A DNA stretch of 64,000 nt from Solirubrobacterales bacterium (GTDB lineage Bacteria; Actinomycetota; Thermoleophilia; Solirubrobacterales; 70-9): positions 434,001-498,000 of the forward strand of contig JADJRQ010000001.1 of the NCBI GenBank assembly GCA_016712175.1, written 5' to 3'. Position 1 is the first letter of the stretch, and every line of letters begins with the position of its first letter. Below are positions 17,567-27,494 of this stretch, one piece after another. A program made the position numbers and the translations under genes. The notes below the pieces were generated by a model. The model was not told the DNA's origin. It saw only the letters and a list, made by a program, of their open reading frames with translations, and did not search any database.

Positions 17567-18790
17567 TTAGACATCGACGGCTTCGTCGTCCTCGCCGTCT
17601 TTCGTCGGCTCGAGTTGCCGCTCGAACCAGCGCGCGCCGAGCGTGTCCGTCAGGCCGTGAACGACTATCGAAGCGAGGATCACCAGCGCCGCCAACTGGA
17701 ATATCAGGTTGCCCTGCGGCACCTCCGACTTGAGTACGAACAACGCGAAGAGCATCGAGGCCACCCCCTTTGGCCCGAACCAGGCCAGGAAATACCGCTG
17801 GTTTCGGGGCATGTCGGTGCCGATCATCGCTCCGAGGATTGCTACCGGCCTGGCAATGACGAGCGTGAAGATGATCAGGGCCGCGACCGCAACCGGGGTC
17901 GAGGGAAATCCGATCGAAATGACCAGCGAGCCAAATACGAAGAAGGTGACCGTCTGAAGCAGTGCCCCCACGCTTTCGCTGAATTCCTGGAAGGCGTCGG
18001 GTGTGTCGCGGTCGGCGACCGCCAGGGCGATCCCGGCCACAAACGTCGCCACCAGTCCGTTGCCGAAGGTGACTTCGGCCAGGCCGAAAGCCGCGAGTCC
18101 GATCCCGAGGGCGTAGATGCCTTCGTACTTCGGCGTCAGCCCGATCCCGGGCATGTCGTGGATCGCCCGCCCGGCGATGGTCGCCAGGACAAAGCCGATC
18201 AACGCTCCGACCACGGCCTCGGCGACGAGCGTGGCCGCCTCGGTGCCCGCCCCGGCCTCATTGGCCGCGATCACGATGAAGAAGAGCACGAAAGGCAGGG
18301 CCAGACCGTCATTCAGGCCCGACTCGAGGTTGAGCACGTGTCTGAGCTTTGCCGGGATCGCCCGGGCCGTGACCACGGCGGAAGTGATCACCGGGTCGGT
18401 CGCCCCGAGGACGGCACCGAGCAGCAGGGCCTCGGGCCATGAGAGCTCGCTGAAAAGAAGCTTGGCGACGACCGCGATCAGTCCCATGGTCGCCGGCATG
18501 GCAATTGCCAGAGCCCGGGAAGTGTGGCCGATGTGCCCAATAAGAAGTTCCCGCTCGACTACCAGGCCGTCGCTGAAGAGGGTGAAGACCAGCGCGAGTT
18601 CGATCAGGGTGATCACGCCGGGGTCCCGCGGGTTGATGTCGACAACCCCGGCAGCGTCGAGGATCATGCCCGCCGCGACCGAAATAACCGAGACCGAGAG
18701 CACCGTGCCGTGGGCAAGCCCGGACAGGCCCGCAACCACGATCAGCAGCAGGCCGATCGTAAGCACGATTTCGGGGAATCCGACCTCCAC
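17567..18790 (-). CDS. CPA1-type cation:proton antiporter (NhaP-like)
   Basis: 407 residues with about 11-12 hydrophobic helices over the first 385 residues and a short acidic cytoplasmic tail. Family blocks are GAVLGATDPVITSAVV, the discontinuous-helix region of the ion site, and NLESGLNDGLALPFVLFF, which holds the paired Asn-Asp of the electroneutral CPA1 antiporters. RYFLAWFGPKGVASMLFALFV is the usual late-helix motif. It exchanges Na+ or K+ for H+ across the cytoplasmic membrane; ion choice is not readable. The start is a GTG without a strong ribosome site. Confidence 0.88.
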   Translation of the reverse strand: MEVGFPEIVLTIGLLLIVVAGLSGLAHGTVLSVSVISVAAGMILDAAGVVDINPRDPGVITLIELALVFTLFSDGLVVERELLIGHIGHTSRALAIAMPATMGLIAVVAKLLFSELSWPEALLLGAVLGATDPVITSAVVTARAIPAKLRHVLNLESGLNDGLALPFVLFFIVIAANEAGAGTEAATLVAEAVVGALIGFVLATIAGRAIHDMPGIGLTPKYEGIYALGIGLAAFGLAEVTFGNGLVATFVAGIALAVADRDTPDAFQEFSESVGALLQTVTFFVFGSLVISIGFPSTPVAVAALIIFTLVIARPVAILGAMIGTDMPRNQRYFLAWFGPKGVASMLFALFVLKSEVPQGNLIFQLAALVILASIVVHGLTDTLGARWFERQLEPTKDGEDDEAVDV

Positions 18791-18878
18791 CTGACTAGCC
18801 GCTGATCTTCAGTTCGCGCTCGATATGACGAGGCTACCTATTGTCTGATGCTGCCCGCCGTCCCCAGACTGCTCTGCT

Positions 18879-20894
18879 TCACTTTGCCCGGCGGGGGGTT
18901 CCAATCAGCGGCGTCTTGAGCGGTCCGGCCGCTCCGATCATCACCACGAGTTCATGGCCGCCCGGATTCGAGAGCACCGGATTGATCTGCCAGTTGTTGA
19001 CCGTCCAGATGTTGCCGGTCGGGTCGATCTGGATACCGGTGTTCCTGGTCAGACCGTCGTAGCCGTACCCGGTCCCGTTGGGGGAGATCGGATCGCCGGT
19101 CTTCTTGCCGGCAGGGCACTTGCCGGGAGAGGTTCCACAGAACTGCGAGACACGCTGCCGGTAGAAGTTGGCGACCCAGACCGTGTCGTTGCCGTCGACC
19201 GCGATCCCCCAGGGAATGGTCAGCCCGCCACCGATAAAGCCCTTGCCCTGGGAGATTTTCCCCTCGCTGGAAACCATGGTCAGCGATCCGCTTGTCGATT
19301 TCGGCTTGAGGAAACCGACCGGACATGGCACGTCGACGGCGTCCGAGTTCGCGACCCACATATTGCCGTTGGTGTCGGCCGCGATGCCCATTGGCCGGGT
19401 GATCCCGCCCCCGGATACCGGTGACCCGGACTTCGGCTTTCCGTCGGGATTGATCATGCCGATCGAATCGCTGCGGTTGCCGGTCACGAAAGCGACGCCT
19501 TTGCGGTTGAAGGCGATGCTGAAGGGCCTTTCGATGCCGAGTCCGCTGATGTTGTCAGCGGCCGACGGACGGCCATCGGCGTAGGTGGTGACCGAGTCGT
19601 TGCCACAGTTGGCAATCCAGATCTTGCCGTCAGGGTCGGAGACCGAGGCCTGCGGCCAGTCGATGTCCCCGGCGGTATACCCCCCGGTCACGCCAGGGAT
19701 GCCGGTCGGCGATTTCGGGGTACCGTCCGGCCGGAACTTGGAGACGCTGTTGGCCGCCGGGGGATTCGCGCAGCCGACCCCGGAGAAGCCGAAGTTGCCG
19801 ACCCAGACATGCCCGGTCGGGTCGAGTCCGATCCCATAGCCGGCACCGGCCAGTCCGCCGCCGCTGAACGGAGAACCCTTGGCGAACTTGCCATCCGGGG
19901 TGAACTTGAAGAGTTCGTTGCTGCCGCAGGAAACGTCCTGGGGATCCTCGTTATAGGTGTAGTTGTTGTTGACCCAGAGCGCGCCCTCTTCGTCAATCGC
20001 GATGTTGCCCGGGCCGTCCAGGCTCTTCCCGTCGCCGTCGAAACTGAGGAACAGGCCCCAGCTGTCGGGGGCCTGACTCTCACCCAATGCCGGGCTGTAG
20101 GGCGCGGTGCCGGAGAGGGTGTTGCTGAAGATCCGGTCGACCTTGCTCCACGAACTGCGGGCGATTGCCGCGGCAGCTTCGAGCGCGCCCTTCGGCTTCT
20201 TCTCGCCTTTCGCCCGTGCGAGCTTGAAAAGCTTGCCGCAATTCTTCTGGTTCCGGGCGCAGGGCACCAGCAGGTTGGCCAGTGAGTTGAACTTCTTCCG
20301 GGTAAGCGTCTGCCCACCGTTCGGAGCGGTCTTGATGACATGGGAAAGGCGGCCGTCCTTGAACCTGACGAGGTTCCGCGCCATCAGGTCGGCGTTTTCC
20401 ATTCCCGGAGAGTTGCCGTGAATCAGCGATCCGTGCACGAACTGGGCGAAGGCGAATCCGGTCGCGACGGTGGTTCGCTCGTTAAGGGTGACCCGCTGGT
20501 GAAACGGAGCCGGGCCGAGGCTGGCGGCCAACCGGACTGGTCCCGGTTTGATGTTGGGACGCGGGTTGAGCGAAGACTTGCTCCCTTTGGTTCCCCCGTA
20601 GAACCTCTTGCCGGGTTTCCTGGAGGTCAGGTAGAGCATGGCCGAGCCGTTTGAAGGGCGCCGGTAGTTGATGCGGAACGCACCGGACCGGGAAGTCACA
20701 TCTCCGGCGACCTTCTTCACATGCGATCGGCCGGGAACCGTCTGGTGGAGCGTCACCTTGAGCGAGCCGAGCGCTCTGCCACCGCTCGTCGCATGACCCT
20801 TCACGGTCGCCGCGTCGGCCACCGACGAAGTTCCGAGGGCGAGCGCCACGAGTATTCCTGTCGCGACCAGCGTTCCCGTCCTCATGTTCAGCAT
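18879..20894 (-). CDS. secreted NHL/SMP-30-like beta-propeller protein
   Basis: About 671 residues from ATG 20894, which has AAAGGA upstream and places the signal peptide (MRTGTLVATGILVALALGTSSVADA) at the end; the 22-residue longer frame is unlikely. The N-terminal 250 residues contain a carboxypeptidase-like/Ig-type strand region (TVKGHATSGGRALGSLKVTL). From about residue 290 there are repeated blades such as GPGNIAIDEEGALWVNNN, GYGIGLDPTGHVWVGNFG, RPMGIAADTNGNMWVANS and IPWGIAVDGNDTVWVANF, the pattern of NHL or Vgb-like propellers. No catalytic residues could be assigned. It is probably an extracellular binding or scaffold protein. The TetR gene upstream on the same strand may control it. 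Confidence 0.75.
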   Translation of the reverse strand: MLNMRTGTLVATGILVALALGTSSVADAATVKGHATSGGRALGSLKVTLHQTVPGRSHVKKVAGDVTSRSGAFRINYRRPSNGSAMLYLTSRKPGKRFYGGTKGSKSSLNPRPNIKPGPVRLAASLGPAPFHQRVTLNERTTVATGFAFAQFVHGSLIHGNSPGMENADLMARNLVRFKDGRLSHVIKTAPNGGQTLTRKKFNSLANLLVPCARNQKNCGKLFKLARAKGEKKPKGALEAAAAIARSSWSKVDRIFSNTLSGTAPYSPALGESQAPDSWGLFLSFDGDGKSLDGPGNIAIDEEGALWVNNNYTYNEDPQDVSCGSNELFKFTPDGKFAKGSPFSGGGLAGAGYGIGLDPTGHVWVGNFGFSGVGCANPPAANSVSKFRPDGTPKSPTGIPGVTGGYTAGDIDWPQASVSDPDGKIWIANCGNDSVTTYADGRPSAADNISGLGIERPFSIAFNRKGVAFVTGNRSDSIGMINPDGKPKSGSPVSGGGITRPMGIAADTNGNMWVANSDAVDVPCPVGFLKPKSTSGSLTMVSSEGKISQGKGFIGGGLTIPWGIAVDGNDTVWVANFYRQRVSQFCGTSPGKCPAGKKTGDPISPNGTGYGYDGLTRNTGIQIDPTGNIWTVNNWQINPVLSNPGGHELVVMIGAAGPLKTPLIGTPRRAK

Positions 20895-20946
20895 GGATCT
20901 CGATCCTTTCCCTGGCCTCACCCTTATTGAGATACTATCAATAGCC

Positions 20947-21567
20947 TCAGGGAACTTCACGTTTCGACGATGACACCGCCTCGATGATCGCGGTCACGAT
21001 CTTCACCAGCATCTCCTCCAGCTGCTCACGCTCGACCCGGCCACTCAACCACTCGATCGCGGCGGCTTCAGCCGTCCCCTGGAACAGGCGCATCGCCAGT
21101 CGGAGTTCATCGGAGGGTTCGCGTCCGCCGGTCTGGTTCCTCGCCATGCGCTCGGCGGTCTCGGCCCGGACGGCCTCCACGTGGCGGAGCACCTCGGGAT
21201 CACGCTGCGCGCGGGCCCCGAAGAGGAGGGTCCAGTCCTCGGCGTCCCGCTTGATCGAATCAAGATAGGCGCCGGTATTGAGCCTGACTCTTTCTTCGAC
21301 GGGCAGGCCATCGAGATCGGTTCGGACGGTCTTCGAAAGCCGGCGCGCGCTTTGCTCGATTACCGCCAGGTAGAGCTCCTTCTTGGTCCCGAAATAATGG
21401 TTGACGAGGCCAGGAGTCACTCCCACCTCTTTGCTGATTCCACCCATCGAAACTTCGGCGAAACCCTTGCGGGCAAATGCACTACGGGCGACTTTCAGGA
21501 TCTCGGCGTGCCGCTCGTCCGGACGGAGCCGGAGTCTTGCCTCGCTCCCCCCGCTCTTCACCGCCAT
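20947..21567 (-). CDS. TetR-family transcriptional regulator
   Basis: 206 residues. The helix-turn-helix spans about 17-62 (RHAEILKVARSAFARKGFAEVSMGGISKEVGVTPGLVNHYFGTKKELYLAVIEQ). The C-terminal helical domain is of the TetR_C type (AEAAAIEWLSGRVEREQLEEML). It is followed on the same strand, 52 bases later, by the secreted propeller gene and is divergent from the membrane protein gene at 21653. Either could be its target. The ligand is unknown. Confidence 0.88.
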   Translation of the reverse strand: MAVKSGGSEARLRLRPDERHAEILKVARSAFARKGFAEVSMGGISKEVGVTPGLVNHYFGTKKELYLAVIEQSARRLSKTVRTDLDGLPVEERVRLNTGAYLDSIKRDAEDWTLLFGARAQRDPEVLRHVEAVRAETAERMARNQTGGREPSDELRLAMRLFQGTAEAAAIEWLSGRVEREQLEEMLVKIVTAIIEAVSSSKREVP

Positions 21568-21652
21568 GCGCCGGCCAGCACTGTGACCACGACCTCACCC
21601 GTTGAGTTCATGCCGGACACGTTAGACGGCTGGGACCCATCTGACCGATATC

Positions 21653-22330
21653 GTGACGACGGTGAGCGGAACTGAAGAAGAACATTCCGAGGTTTCAGGA
21701 CTGCTGGGGCACGTTCATGGCCGTCTGGAACTGTTTGCGACCATCCTTCTGGCCGTCGCCGCGGTCCTTACCGCCTGGAGTTCGTACCAGTCGTCGCGGT
21801 GGAGCGGAGCCCAGGCGATCGACTTCAGCAAGGCCAGCGCCTCGCGGATCGAATCGACCAAGGCCTCGACCAAGGCCGGGCAACAGTCCGAGGTCGACGT
21901 GATCACCTTCACCGCATGGGCAGATGCGTACGCGGCCGGCGACGAGTTCCTCAGCGACTTCTATTTCAAGCGCTTTCGGCCCGAGTTCAAGCCGGCGGTC
22001 GATGCCTGGGTCGCAACCCGTCCCCTGAAGAACCCGAAAGCCCCGCCCACCCCGTTCGTGATGCCACAGTACAAATCGGCTGCTGCCGAGCAGGCCGCGG
22101 CGCTCGTCAAGGAGGCCGAGGTCCATACCGCCGACGCCACCCAGTCGAACCAGCGCTCCGACAACTACGTGCTCGCGGTCGTCCTCTTTGCGGCCGCGCT
22201 CTTCTTCGCCGGCATCAGCACGAAGCTTTCCCGGCCCCGGCAGCGGACGTGGATCCTCGGTCTGGGTTACCTGCTGTTCCTCTGTACCTTCGTCTGGGTT
22301 CTGACATTCCCCATTTCGTTCTCGGTCTGA
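21653..22330 (+). CDS. DUF4337-like membrane protein
   Basis: 225 residues. One membrane helix lies near residues 27-46 (ELFATILLAVAAVLTAWSSYQSSRWSG), a long soluble middle part is rich in Ala/Lys (AIDFSKASASRIESTKASTKAGQQSE), and two helices lie at the C-terminus (about 167-184 and 197-220). The TAWSSYQSSRWSG block followed by the Ala/Ser helix recalls DUF4337 proteins, whose function is unknown. The GTG start at 21653 lacks a strong ribosome site; GTG 21662 is an alternative. It heads a plus-strand group with the small membrane protein and the FetAB-like pair. Confidence 0.7.
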   Translation: MTTVSGTEEEHSEVSGLLGHVHGRLELFATILLAVAAVLTAWSSYQSSRWSGAQAIDFSKASASRIESTKASTKAGQQSEVDVITFTAWADAYAAGDEFLSDFYFKRFRPEFKPAVDAWVATRPLKNPKAPPTPFVMPQYKSAAAEQAAALVKEAEVHTADATQSNQRSDNYVLAVVLFAAALFFAGISTKLSRPRQRTWILGLGYLLFLCTFVWVLTFPISFSV

Positions 22331-22374
22331 TCCCGGCCTGACGCGACGACGGGTCCCCCCGTTAGTCTGGGTCC

Positions 22375-22602
22375 ATGTACATATCTTTCGGTGGACCGAT
22401 ATTCCTGATCGCTGTAGGCGCGGTTCTGCGCTATGCGACTGACTTCAACATTTCCGGGGTCGACATGGACACAGTCGGTCTGATCCTGATGATCGCCGGC
22501 GTTGCCATCCTGATCCTGTCCACGATCAACGCCAGCATCAACCGCAAGGACCGCAAGGAAATGGTTGGCCGACCGCCGACCGATCGGCTGCCTCCGCGCT
22601 GA
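22375..22602 (+). CDS. small two-helix membrane protein (DUF6458-like)
   Basis: 75 residues with two membrane helices (about 3-20 and 34-51). The motif ISFGGPIFLIAVGAVLRYATDFNISGVDMDTVGLILMIAGV closely fits the short actinobacterial DUF6458 proteins, in which a conserved D-x-x-x-x-G-V-x-x-x-x-x-G joins the helices. A charged tail ends it. No function is known. It lies 41 bases before the ABC ATPase gene. Confidence 0.7.
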   Translation: MYISFGGPIFLIAVGAVLRYATDFNISGVDMDTVGLILMIAGVAILILSTINASINRKDRKEMVGRPPTDRLPPR

Positions 22603-22643
22603 GTTCCTGAGCCTGCTCCGGGCAAGGGCATCTTGGAGAAGAA

Positions 22644-23302
22644 ATGAAGCTCTTCGAACTCGAGCAGGTTTCCCTGAAGCGCGGTGGTGAGCCAGTTCTG
22701 TTTGGTCTGACGGCCGGTATTCCCGAGGGTGTCAGCGCCGTTCTCGGTCCTTCCGGGAGTGGCAAGTCGACCATGCTCCGGTTGCTCAACCGGCTTTCCG
22801 ACCCGGCAAGCGGAACGGTCCGGTTTCGACGATCCGATTCACGTGAACTCGATCCCCTCGAGCTGCGAAGCACGGTCGCCCTGGTTCCGCAGCTACCCGC
22901 CCTGCTCGAAGGTACCGTCGCCGACAACCTCCGCTTCGCCGCAAGCCTGAGCGGTCGCGACCCGGACATCGATGAACTGCTCGAGCTCGCCGGGCTCGAT
23001 GGCTCCTTCGCCGAGCGCGATGTCGGCCAACTCTCCGTGGGTGAACAGCAAAGGGCGATGATCAGTCGTGCCTCGCGACGCGGCCGGATGTCCTCTTGCT
23101 GGACGAGCCGACTTCGGCCCTCGACGAGGCGGCGCGCGACTCGATCGAGCAGACGGTCGCCGACCTCCGTGAGCGCCTCGGCACCTCGATCGTGATCGTC
23201 ACCCACGACCCGGCGCAGGCGCGGAGGCTGGCCCACTGGGTCATCAGACTCGATCAGGGACGACTGCTGAAGCAAGGCCCGGTCGAGGAGGTGCTGGCGT
23301 GA
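22644..23302 (+). CDS. ABC transporter ATPase, FetA-like, frameshifted
   Basis: The Walker A is AVLGPSGSGKSTMLRLLNRLSD and the Q-loop is VPQLPALLEGTVADNL, as in FetA/YbbL-type ATPases. The signature is QLSVGEQQRAM. The frame then breaks at 23071-23072: adding one C gives RALATRPDVLLLDEPTSALDE, and the second frame supplies Walker B and the H-loop (IVIVTHDPAQARRLA) to the stop at 23300-23302. Both halves are intact, so a sequencing error is likely. GGAGAAGAA precedes the ATG. The end overlaps the GTG start of the FetB-like permease by 4 bases (GTGA), so the two form one transporter. FetAB in E. coli is linked to iron export and oxidative stress resistance; the substrate here is inferred. Confidence 0.85.
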
Positions 23303-24072
23303 GCGGCTCCGGGATCGAGGTCACCCTCGGTGAGGTCGCTGCATCGCTCGTCCTGGTCGGCATCGCCGTGGCGATCTCCCGTTGGCGACGAGCGGGACTC
23401 GAGGCCGACATCGGCATCGCGGTGCTGCGGAGCTTCCTGCAGCTGACCGCGATCGGGTTCGTGATCACCCGCATCTTCGACGTCGACAGCCTGCTGCTGG
23501 TGTTCGCCCTGCTCGCGGTGATGGTGGGGTTCGGTGCGTTCACCGCGCGGGCGCGAGCCGAGCGCGTACCCGGCGCCCTGGTCCCGTTGGTGATCGCCCT
23601 CTCGATTTCGGCGGCGGCAACGCTCGGTCTGGTGCTGCTCCTCGGGATCTTTCCGGCCACCCCGCGCTACCTCGTACCGGTCGGCGGCATGGTGATCGGC
23701 AACGCAATGACCGCTTCGGCCGTCGCCCTCGATCGGCTCGGCGATGAGATGCGGTCAGGAGCAGCGCGGATCGAGGCCACTCTGGCGCTCGGTGCCACGT
23801 CCCGCCAGGTTGCCGCACCGGTGGTCAGGCGGGCTCTCCGCTCCGGCACGATCGCCCTGGTCGACTCAACCAAGACCACCGGGCTGATCTTCTTTCCGGG
23901 GACGATGGTCGGCATGCTGCTGGCCGGGGCGGAGCCGACCGATGCCGTCCGCCTGCAGCTGATCCTGCTCTACCTGTTGCTCGGCGCCGTCGCGATCTCG
24001 GCGCTGGTTTCGACCACCCTCGCCTACCGTCGCTTCTTCACCCCGAGCGAGCAGTTGCGCGATCTGGAGTGA
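23299..24072 (+). CDS. FetB-like ABC transporter permease (UPF0014 family)
   Basis: 257 residues with about seven membrane helices. VLRSFLQLTAIGFVI, PVGGMVIGNAMTASAVALDRL, EATLALGATSRQVAAPVVRRALRSG and DSTKTTGLIFFPGTMVGMLLAGAEPTDAVRLQ are hallmark blocks of the UPF0014/FetB family. It pairs with the ATPase just upstream, whose stop it overlaps. The FetAB function in other bacteria is iron efflux and peroxide resistance. Its 3' end overlaps the converging fdhD gene by about 35 bases. Confidence 0.9.
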   Translation: MSGSGIEVTLGEVAASLVLVGIAVAISRWRRAGLEADIGIAVLRSFLQLTAIGFVITRIFDVDSLLLVFALLAVMVGFGAFTARARAERVPGALVPLVIALSISAAATLGLVLLLGIFPATPRYLVPVGGMVIGNAMTASAVALDRLGDEMRSGAARIEATLALGATSRQVAAPVVRRALRSGTIALVDSTKTTGLIFFPGTMVGMLLAGAEPTDAVRLQLILLYLLLGAVAISALVSTTLAYRRFFTPSEQLRDLE

Positions 24073-24892
24073 CGCGGTCGGGGCGGCTGTATATGACCAT
24101 CGAGTTGCCGCGGAGGAAACCGATCAGGGCCATCCCGGCTGAAGTCGCCAGTTCGACCGCGAGCGAGGACGGCGCCGAGATTGCCGAGAAGATCGGGATG
24201 CCGGCCATCATCGCCTTCTGGACCAGTTCGAATCCCGCCCGGCCCGAGACCTGAAGCACACAGGCCGAGAGTGGCAGGCGGTCCTCCATCAGGGCCCAGC
24301 CCACCACCTTGTCCACCGCGTTATGACGACCGATGTCCTCCCTGACCACCAGCGCCTCTCCGGTTTTGGCATCGAAGAGACCGGCGGCATGGAGACCACC
24401 GGTCTGGTCGAAGACTTCCTGACCCCGGCGGAGGTTCTCCGGCAGACCGGCCAGGACTTTCGGGTCTACCTTTGCCTGATCGTCGCCCAGGTCGAACGCG
24501 GAACTGGTCTTGATGGCCTCGATACTCGCCTTGCCGCAGATCCCGCAGGAACTGGTCGTGTAGAAGTTCCGCGCCAGATCGGTCGCCGGTGGCTCAACTC
24601 CGGGGCCGAGGGTCACGTCGAGGACGTTGTAACCGTTCGGACCGTCGGGGGTCGCGTTTCCGCAGTAACGCGCCCCGGCAAAGTCAGCGCCGCTGCTGAT
24701 CACGCCTTCGGAGACGAAAAAGCCGGCCGCCAGTTCGAAGTCGTGCCCCGGGGTCCGCATGGTCACCGCCAGCGGCTCTCCACCGATCCGGATCTCCAAT
24801 GGCTCCTCTCCGGCAACGACATCGGTCCCTGCGGAAGGCGGCTCACCGACGGTCAGCTTCGTCACCTTCCTGGTCGCGGCGATCCGGCTCAC
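24038..24892 (-). CDS. fdhD: FdhD, formate dehydrogenase sulfurtransferase
   Basis: 284 residues from GTG 24892. The frame runs further upstream only because it overlaps the molybdoenzyme gene; the GTG overlaps that gene's TGA by 4 bases (GTGA), the natural coupled start. Family motifs are EEPLEIRIGGEPLAVTMRTPGHDFELAAGFFVSEGVI, the sulfur-carrying CGICGK, and LVVREDIGRHNAVDKVVG, LQVSGRAGFELVQKA. FdhD moves sulfur to the bis-MGD cofactor of formate dehydrogenases in the cytoplasm. Its partner should be the YdeP-type enzyme encoded directly upstream. Confidence 0.93.
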   Translation of the reverse strand: MSRIAATRKVTKLTVGEPPSAGTDVVAGEEPLEIRIGGEPLAVTMRTPGHDFELAAGFFVSEGVISSGADFAGARYCGNATPDGPNGYNVLDVTLGPGVEPPATDLARNFYTTSSCGICGKASIEAIKTSSAFDLGDDQAKVDPKVLAGLPENLRRGQEVFDQTGGLHAAGLFDAKTGEALVVREDIGRHNAVDKVVGWALMEDRLPLSACVLQVSGRAGFELVQKAMMAGIPIFSAISAPSSLAVELATSAGMALIGFLRGNSMVIYSRPDRVTPDRATARSG

Positions 24893-27248
24893 CCTGGCAC
24901 CTCGACCTGGTCGGTCGAACCGCTCTGCCGGTTGGCTTCCCGATGGGGTTCGAGCCGCACGATCACCGATTTCGAGGTCGGTGTGTTGCTGCCTTCGGCG
25001 ACCGAATCGAGGGGCACCAGGCCGTTGGTCTCCGGATAGTAGGCGGCAGCACAACCGTGGGCAGTCGGGTAGGAGACCAGTTTGAACCTGTCGGCCCGGC
25101 GTTCGGCGTCATCGGACCATTCGCTGAAGAGGTCGACCATGTCACCGGCTTCGTGACCGAGCTCCGTGAGGTCGTCGGATTCACCAGGAGGACCCGGCGG
25201 CCGCCTTTGATCCCGCGGTAGCGGTCGTTCAGGCCGTAGATCGTCGTGTTGTACTGGTCGTGGGAACGCATGGTCTGAAGCAGCAGGCGGCCGGCTGGGA
25301 CTTCGAGCACCTCGAGTCGGTTGACCGAAAAATGGGCCCGCCCGTTGTCCGTGTTGAACTCGCGGTCATCGCGGGGCCGGTGAGGCAAGACGAACCCGCC
25401 CGGTACCCGTGCCCGCCGGTTGAAGTCCGTAAAGCCGGGAATGACAGCTTCGATCCGGTCGCGAATCCGGTCGTAGTCGCCCGCAAACTCGTCCCAGGGG
25501 ATCGGGCCGTCGCCGAGAGTCGCGGCGGCCATCCGGCAGACGATCTCCACCTCGCTGAGCAGATCTTTTGATGCAGGCGCCAGCCGCCCGTGCGAACCGT
25601 GGACGCAGCTCATCGAATCTTCAACCGTGACCAGCTGCTCCACGCCTGACGAATCATCGCGCTCGCTGCGACCGAGGGTCGGCAGGATCAGGGCCTCGCG
25701 ACCCGTGACCAGATGGGAGCGGTTGAGCTTGGTCGAGACCTGGACCGTCAAGTCGGTCTTTCCGAGCGCCCGCTCGGTCAGGCCGGTGTCGGGAGTGGCG
25801 GACGCGAAGTTGCCGCCCAACGCCACGAAGACCTTGACCCTGCCTTCATCCATCGCCCGGATTGAATCGACCACGTCGAGGCCCGGCCGGCGGGGAGGTT
25901 CGATGCCGAACTCGCCGGCGAGTGCGTCGAGCAGTTCCGGGGCAGGATCCTCGTGGATGCCCATGGTCCGGTCCCCCTGGACGTTGCTGTGACCACGAAC
26001 CGGACAGACCCCGGCTCCGGGCCGGCCGATGTGGCCGCCGATCATCAGGCAGTTGACGATCTCCCTGATCGTTGCCACCGAGTTCCGGTGCTGGGTCAAC
26101 CCCATCGCCCAGCAGGCGACCACCGAATCTGCCTCCATGATCATCCCGGCAGCCTCGCGGATCTGCGCCTCGTCGAGCCCGGTCGCCGCCAGAACCTGAT
26201 CCTGGTCGAGATCCTGGAGGTGGGCGTTCAGCTCCCCGAACCCGTCGGTCCGGCTGCGAATGAACTCCGAATCGACGAAGTCCGCCTTCTCGACTCCGCC
26301 GGGTTCGGACTCCGCCGCCTCGATGATCATCCGGTTGAGAGCCTGGAAGAGAGCCAGGTCTCCGTTGACCCGCACCTGCAGGAAGAGATCGGTCAGCTCG
26401 GTTCCCCGGCCCAGCACTCCGGAAACCTTCTGGGGGTTCTTGAAGCGCTTCATTCCCGCTTCCGGGAGCGGGTTGATCGTGATGATCCGGGCTCCGTTCA
26501 GCTTCGCCTCCTCAAGGGCACTGAGCATCCGGGGGTGGTTGGTGCCGGGGTTCTGGCCGACGATCAACAGTAGGTCGGCCCGCTTGATGTCCTCCAGCGA
26601 GACGCTTCCCTTGCCGGTGCCGATCGTCTCGATCAGTGCATTTCCACTCGATTCGTGGCACATGTTCGAGCAGTCGGGCAGGTTGTTGGTGCCGAAGGCC
26701 CGGGCGAACAGCTGGTAGAGAAAGGCGGCTTCGTTGCTGGTCCGCCCCGAGGTGTAGAAGGTTGCCTGGTCAGGATCCTCGAGAGCATTGATGCGGGAAC
26801 CGATCAGTTCGAAGGCGTCTTCCCAGCTGATCGGTCGATAGTGGGTGGTGCCCGCGGCGAGATGCATCGGTTCGGTAAGCCGGCCCTGGCGGCCGAGCCA
26901 GTGCCCCGACTTCCCGGCCAGCTCATCGACCGGATTGAAGGCGAAGAACTCCCTGGTGATCTTCTTCCGGGTCGCCTCTTCGGCCACGGCCTTGGCCCCG
27001 TTCTCGCAGAACTCGGCGCGGTGGGGCTTGTCGGACTCGGGCCAGGCACAGCTGGGGCAATCGAATCCATCGGGCTGGTTCAGCCGGAAGAGTGCCGGAA
27101 GGGTCCGGGAAAGTCCGGCCCGGCCTGCATGCCGAAGTGAAGCGAGGACCCCGGGGATTCCCGCCGAGCGGTCCTTGGGAACGCCAATCCGCGGTGAATC
27201 GTCGGACCCGTCAGCGCGGCTTCCTGAAGCCGTTCCTGACTTCTTCAC
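24889..27248 (-). CDS. FdhF/YdeP-family molybdopterin oxidoreductase, frameshifted near its end
   Basis: Roughly 780 residues. The N-terminal part has CPSCAWPE and EFCENGAKAV, the reduced cysteine set of the YdeP branch, then SGHWLGRQGRLTEPM and ISWEDAFELIG. The molybdenum site lies in DCSNMCHESSGNALIE, with Cys in the selenocysteine position. NPGTNHPRMLSALEEAK, VAFWAMG-like VACWAMGLTQHRNSV, and HIGRPGAGVCPVRGHSNVQGDRTMG are family blocks. The frame breaks at about 25177; one added base restores LLVNPDDLTELGHEAGDMVDLF and reading then ends at 24889. The chemistry may be formate or a related oxidation; the true substrate of this branch is not established. It is coupled to fdhD, and a GTG start is used. 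Confidence 0.88.
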
Positions 27249-27494
27249 GGGGAAACCGAGTCTGCCGTTCGGGTCACCCTCTGAATATACCCCGCGTCCT
27301 GGGTGTCGGCTGACGTCAGAGAGCTCTCAGGACCGTCCTGTGGTCGAATCAGTTCTTTGAGCCATAGCGGTGGAAGTCTGAATGCATAAGTGAACGAACT
27401 CGACGGAGAGACCAAGTGAGACCTCCCGCCCGTCAGGGACCGCGGCGGGTGCCGCCCACAAGGCGCGGCACCCGGACTCGCGGCAGGCGAAGGG

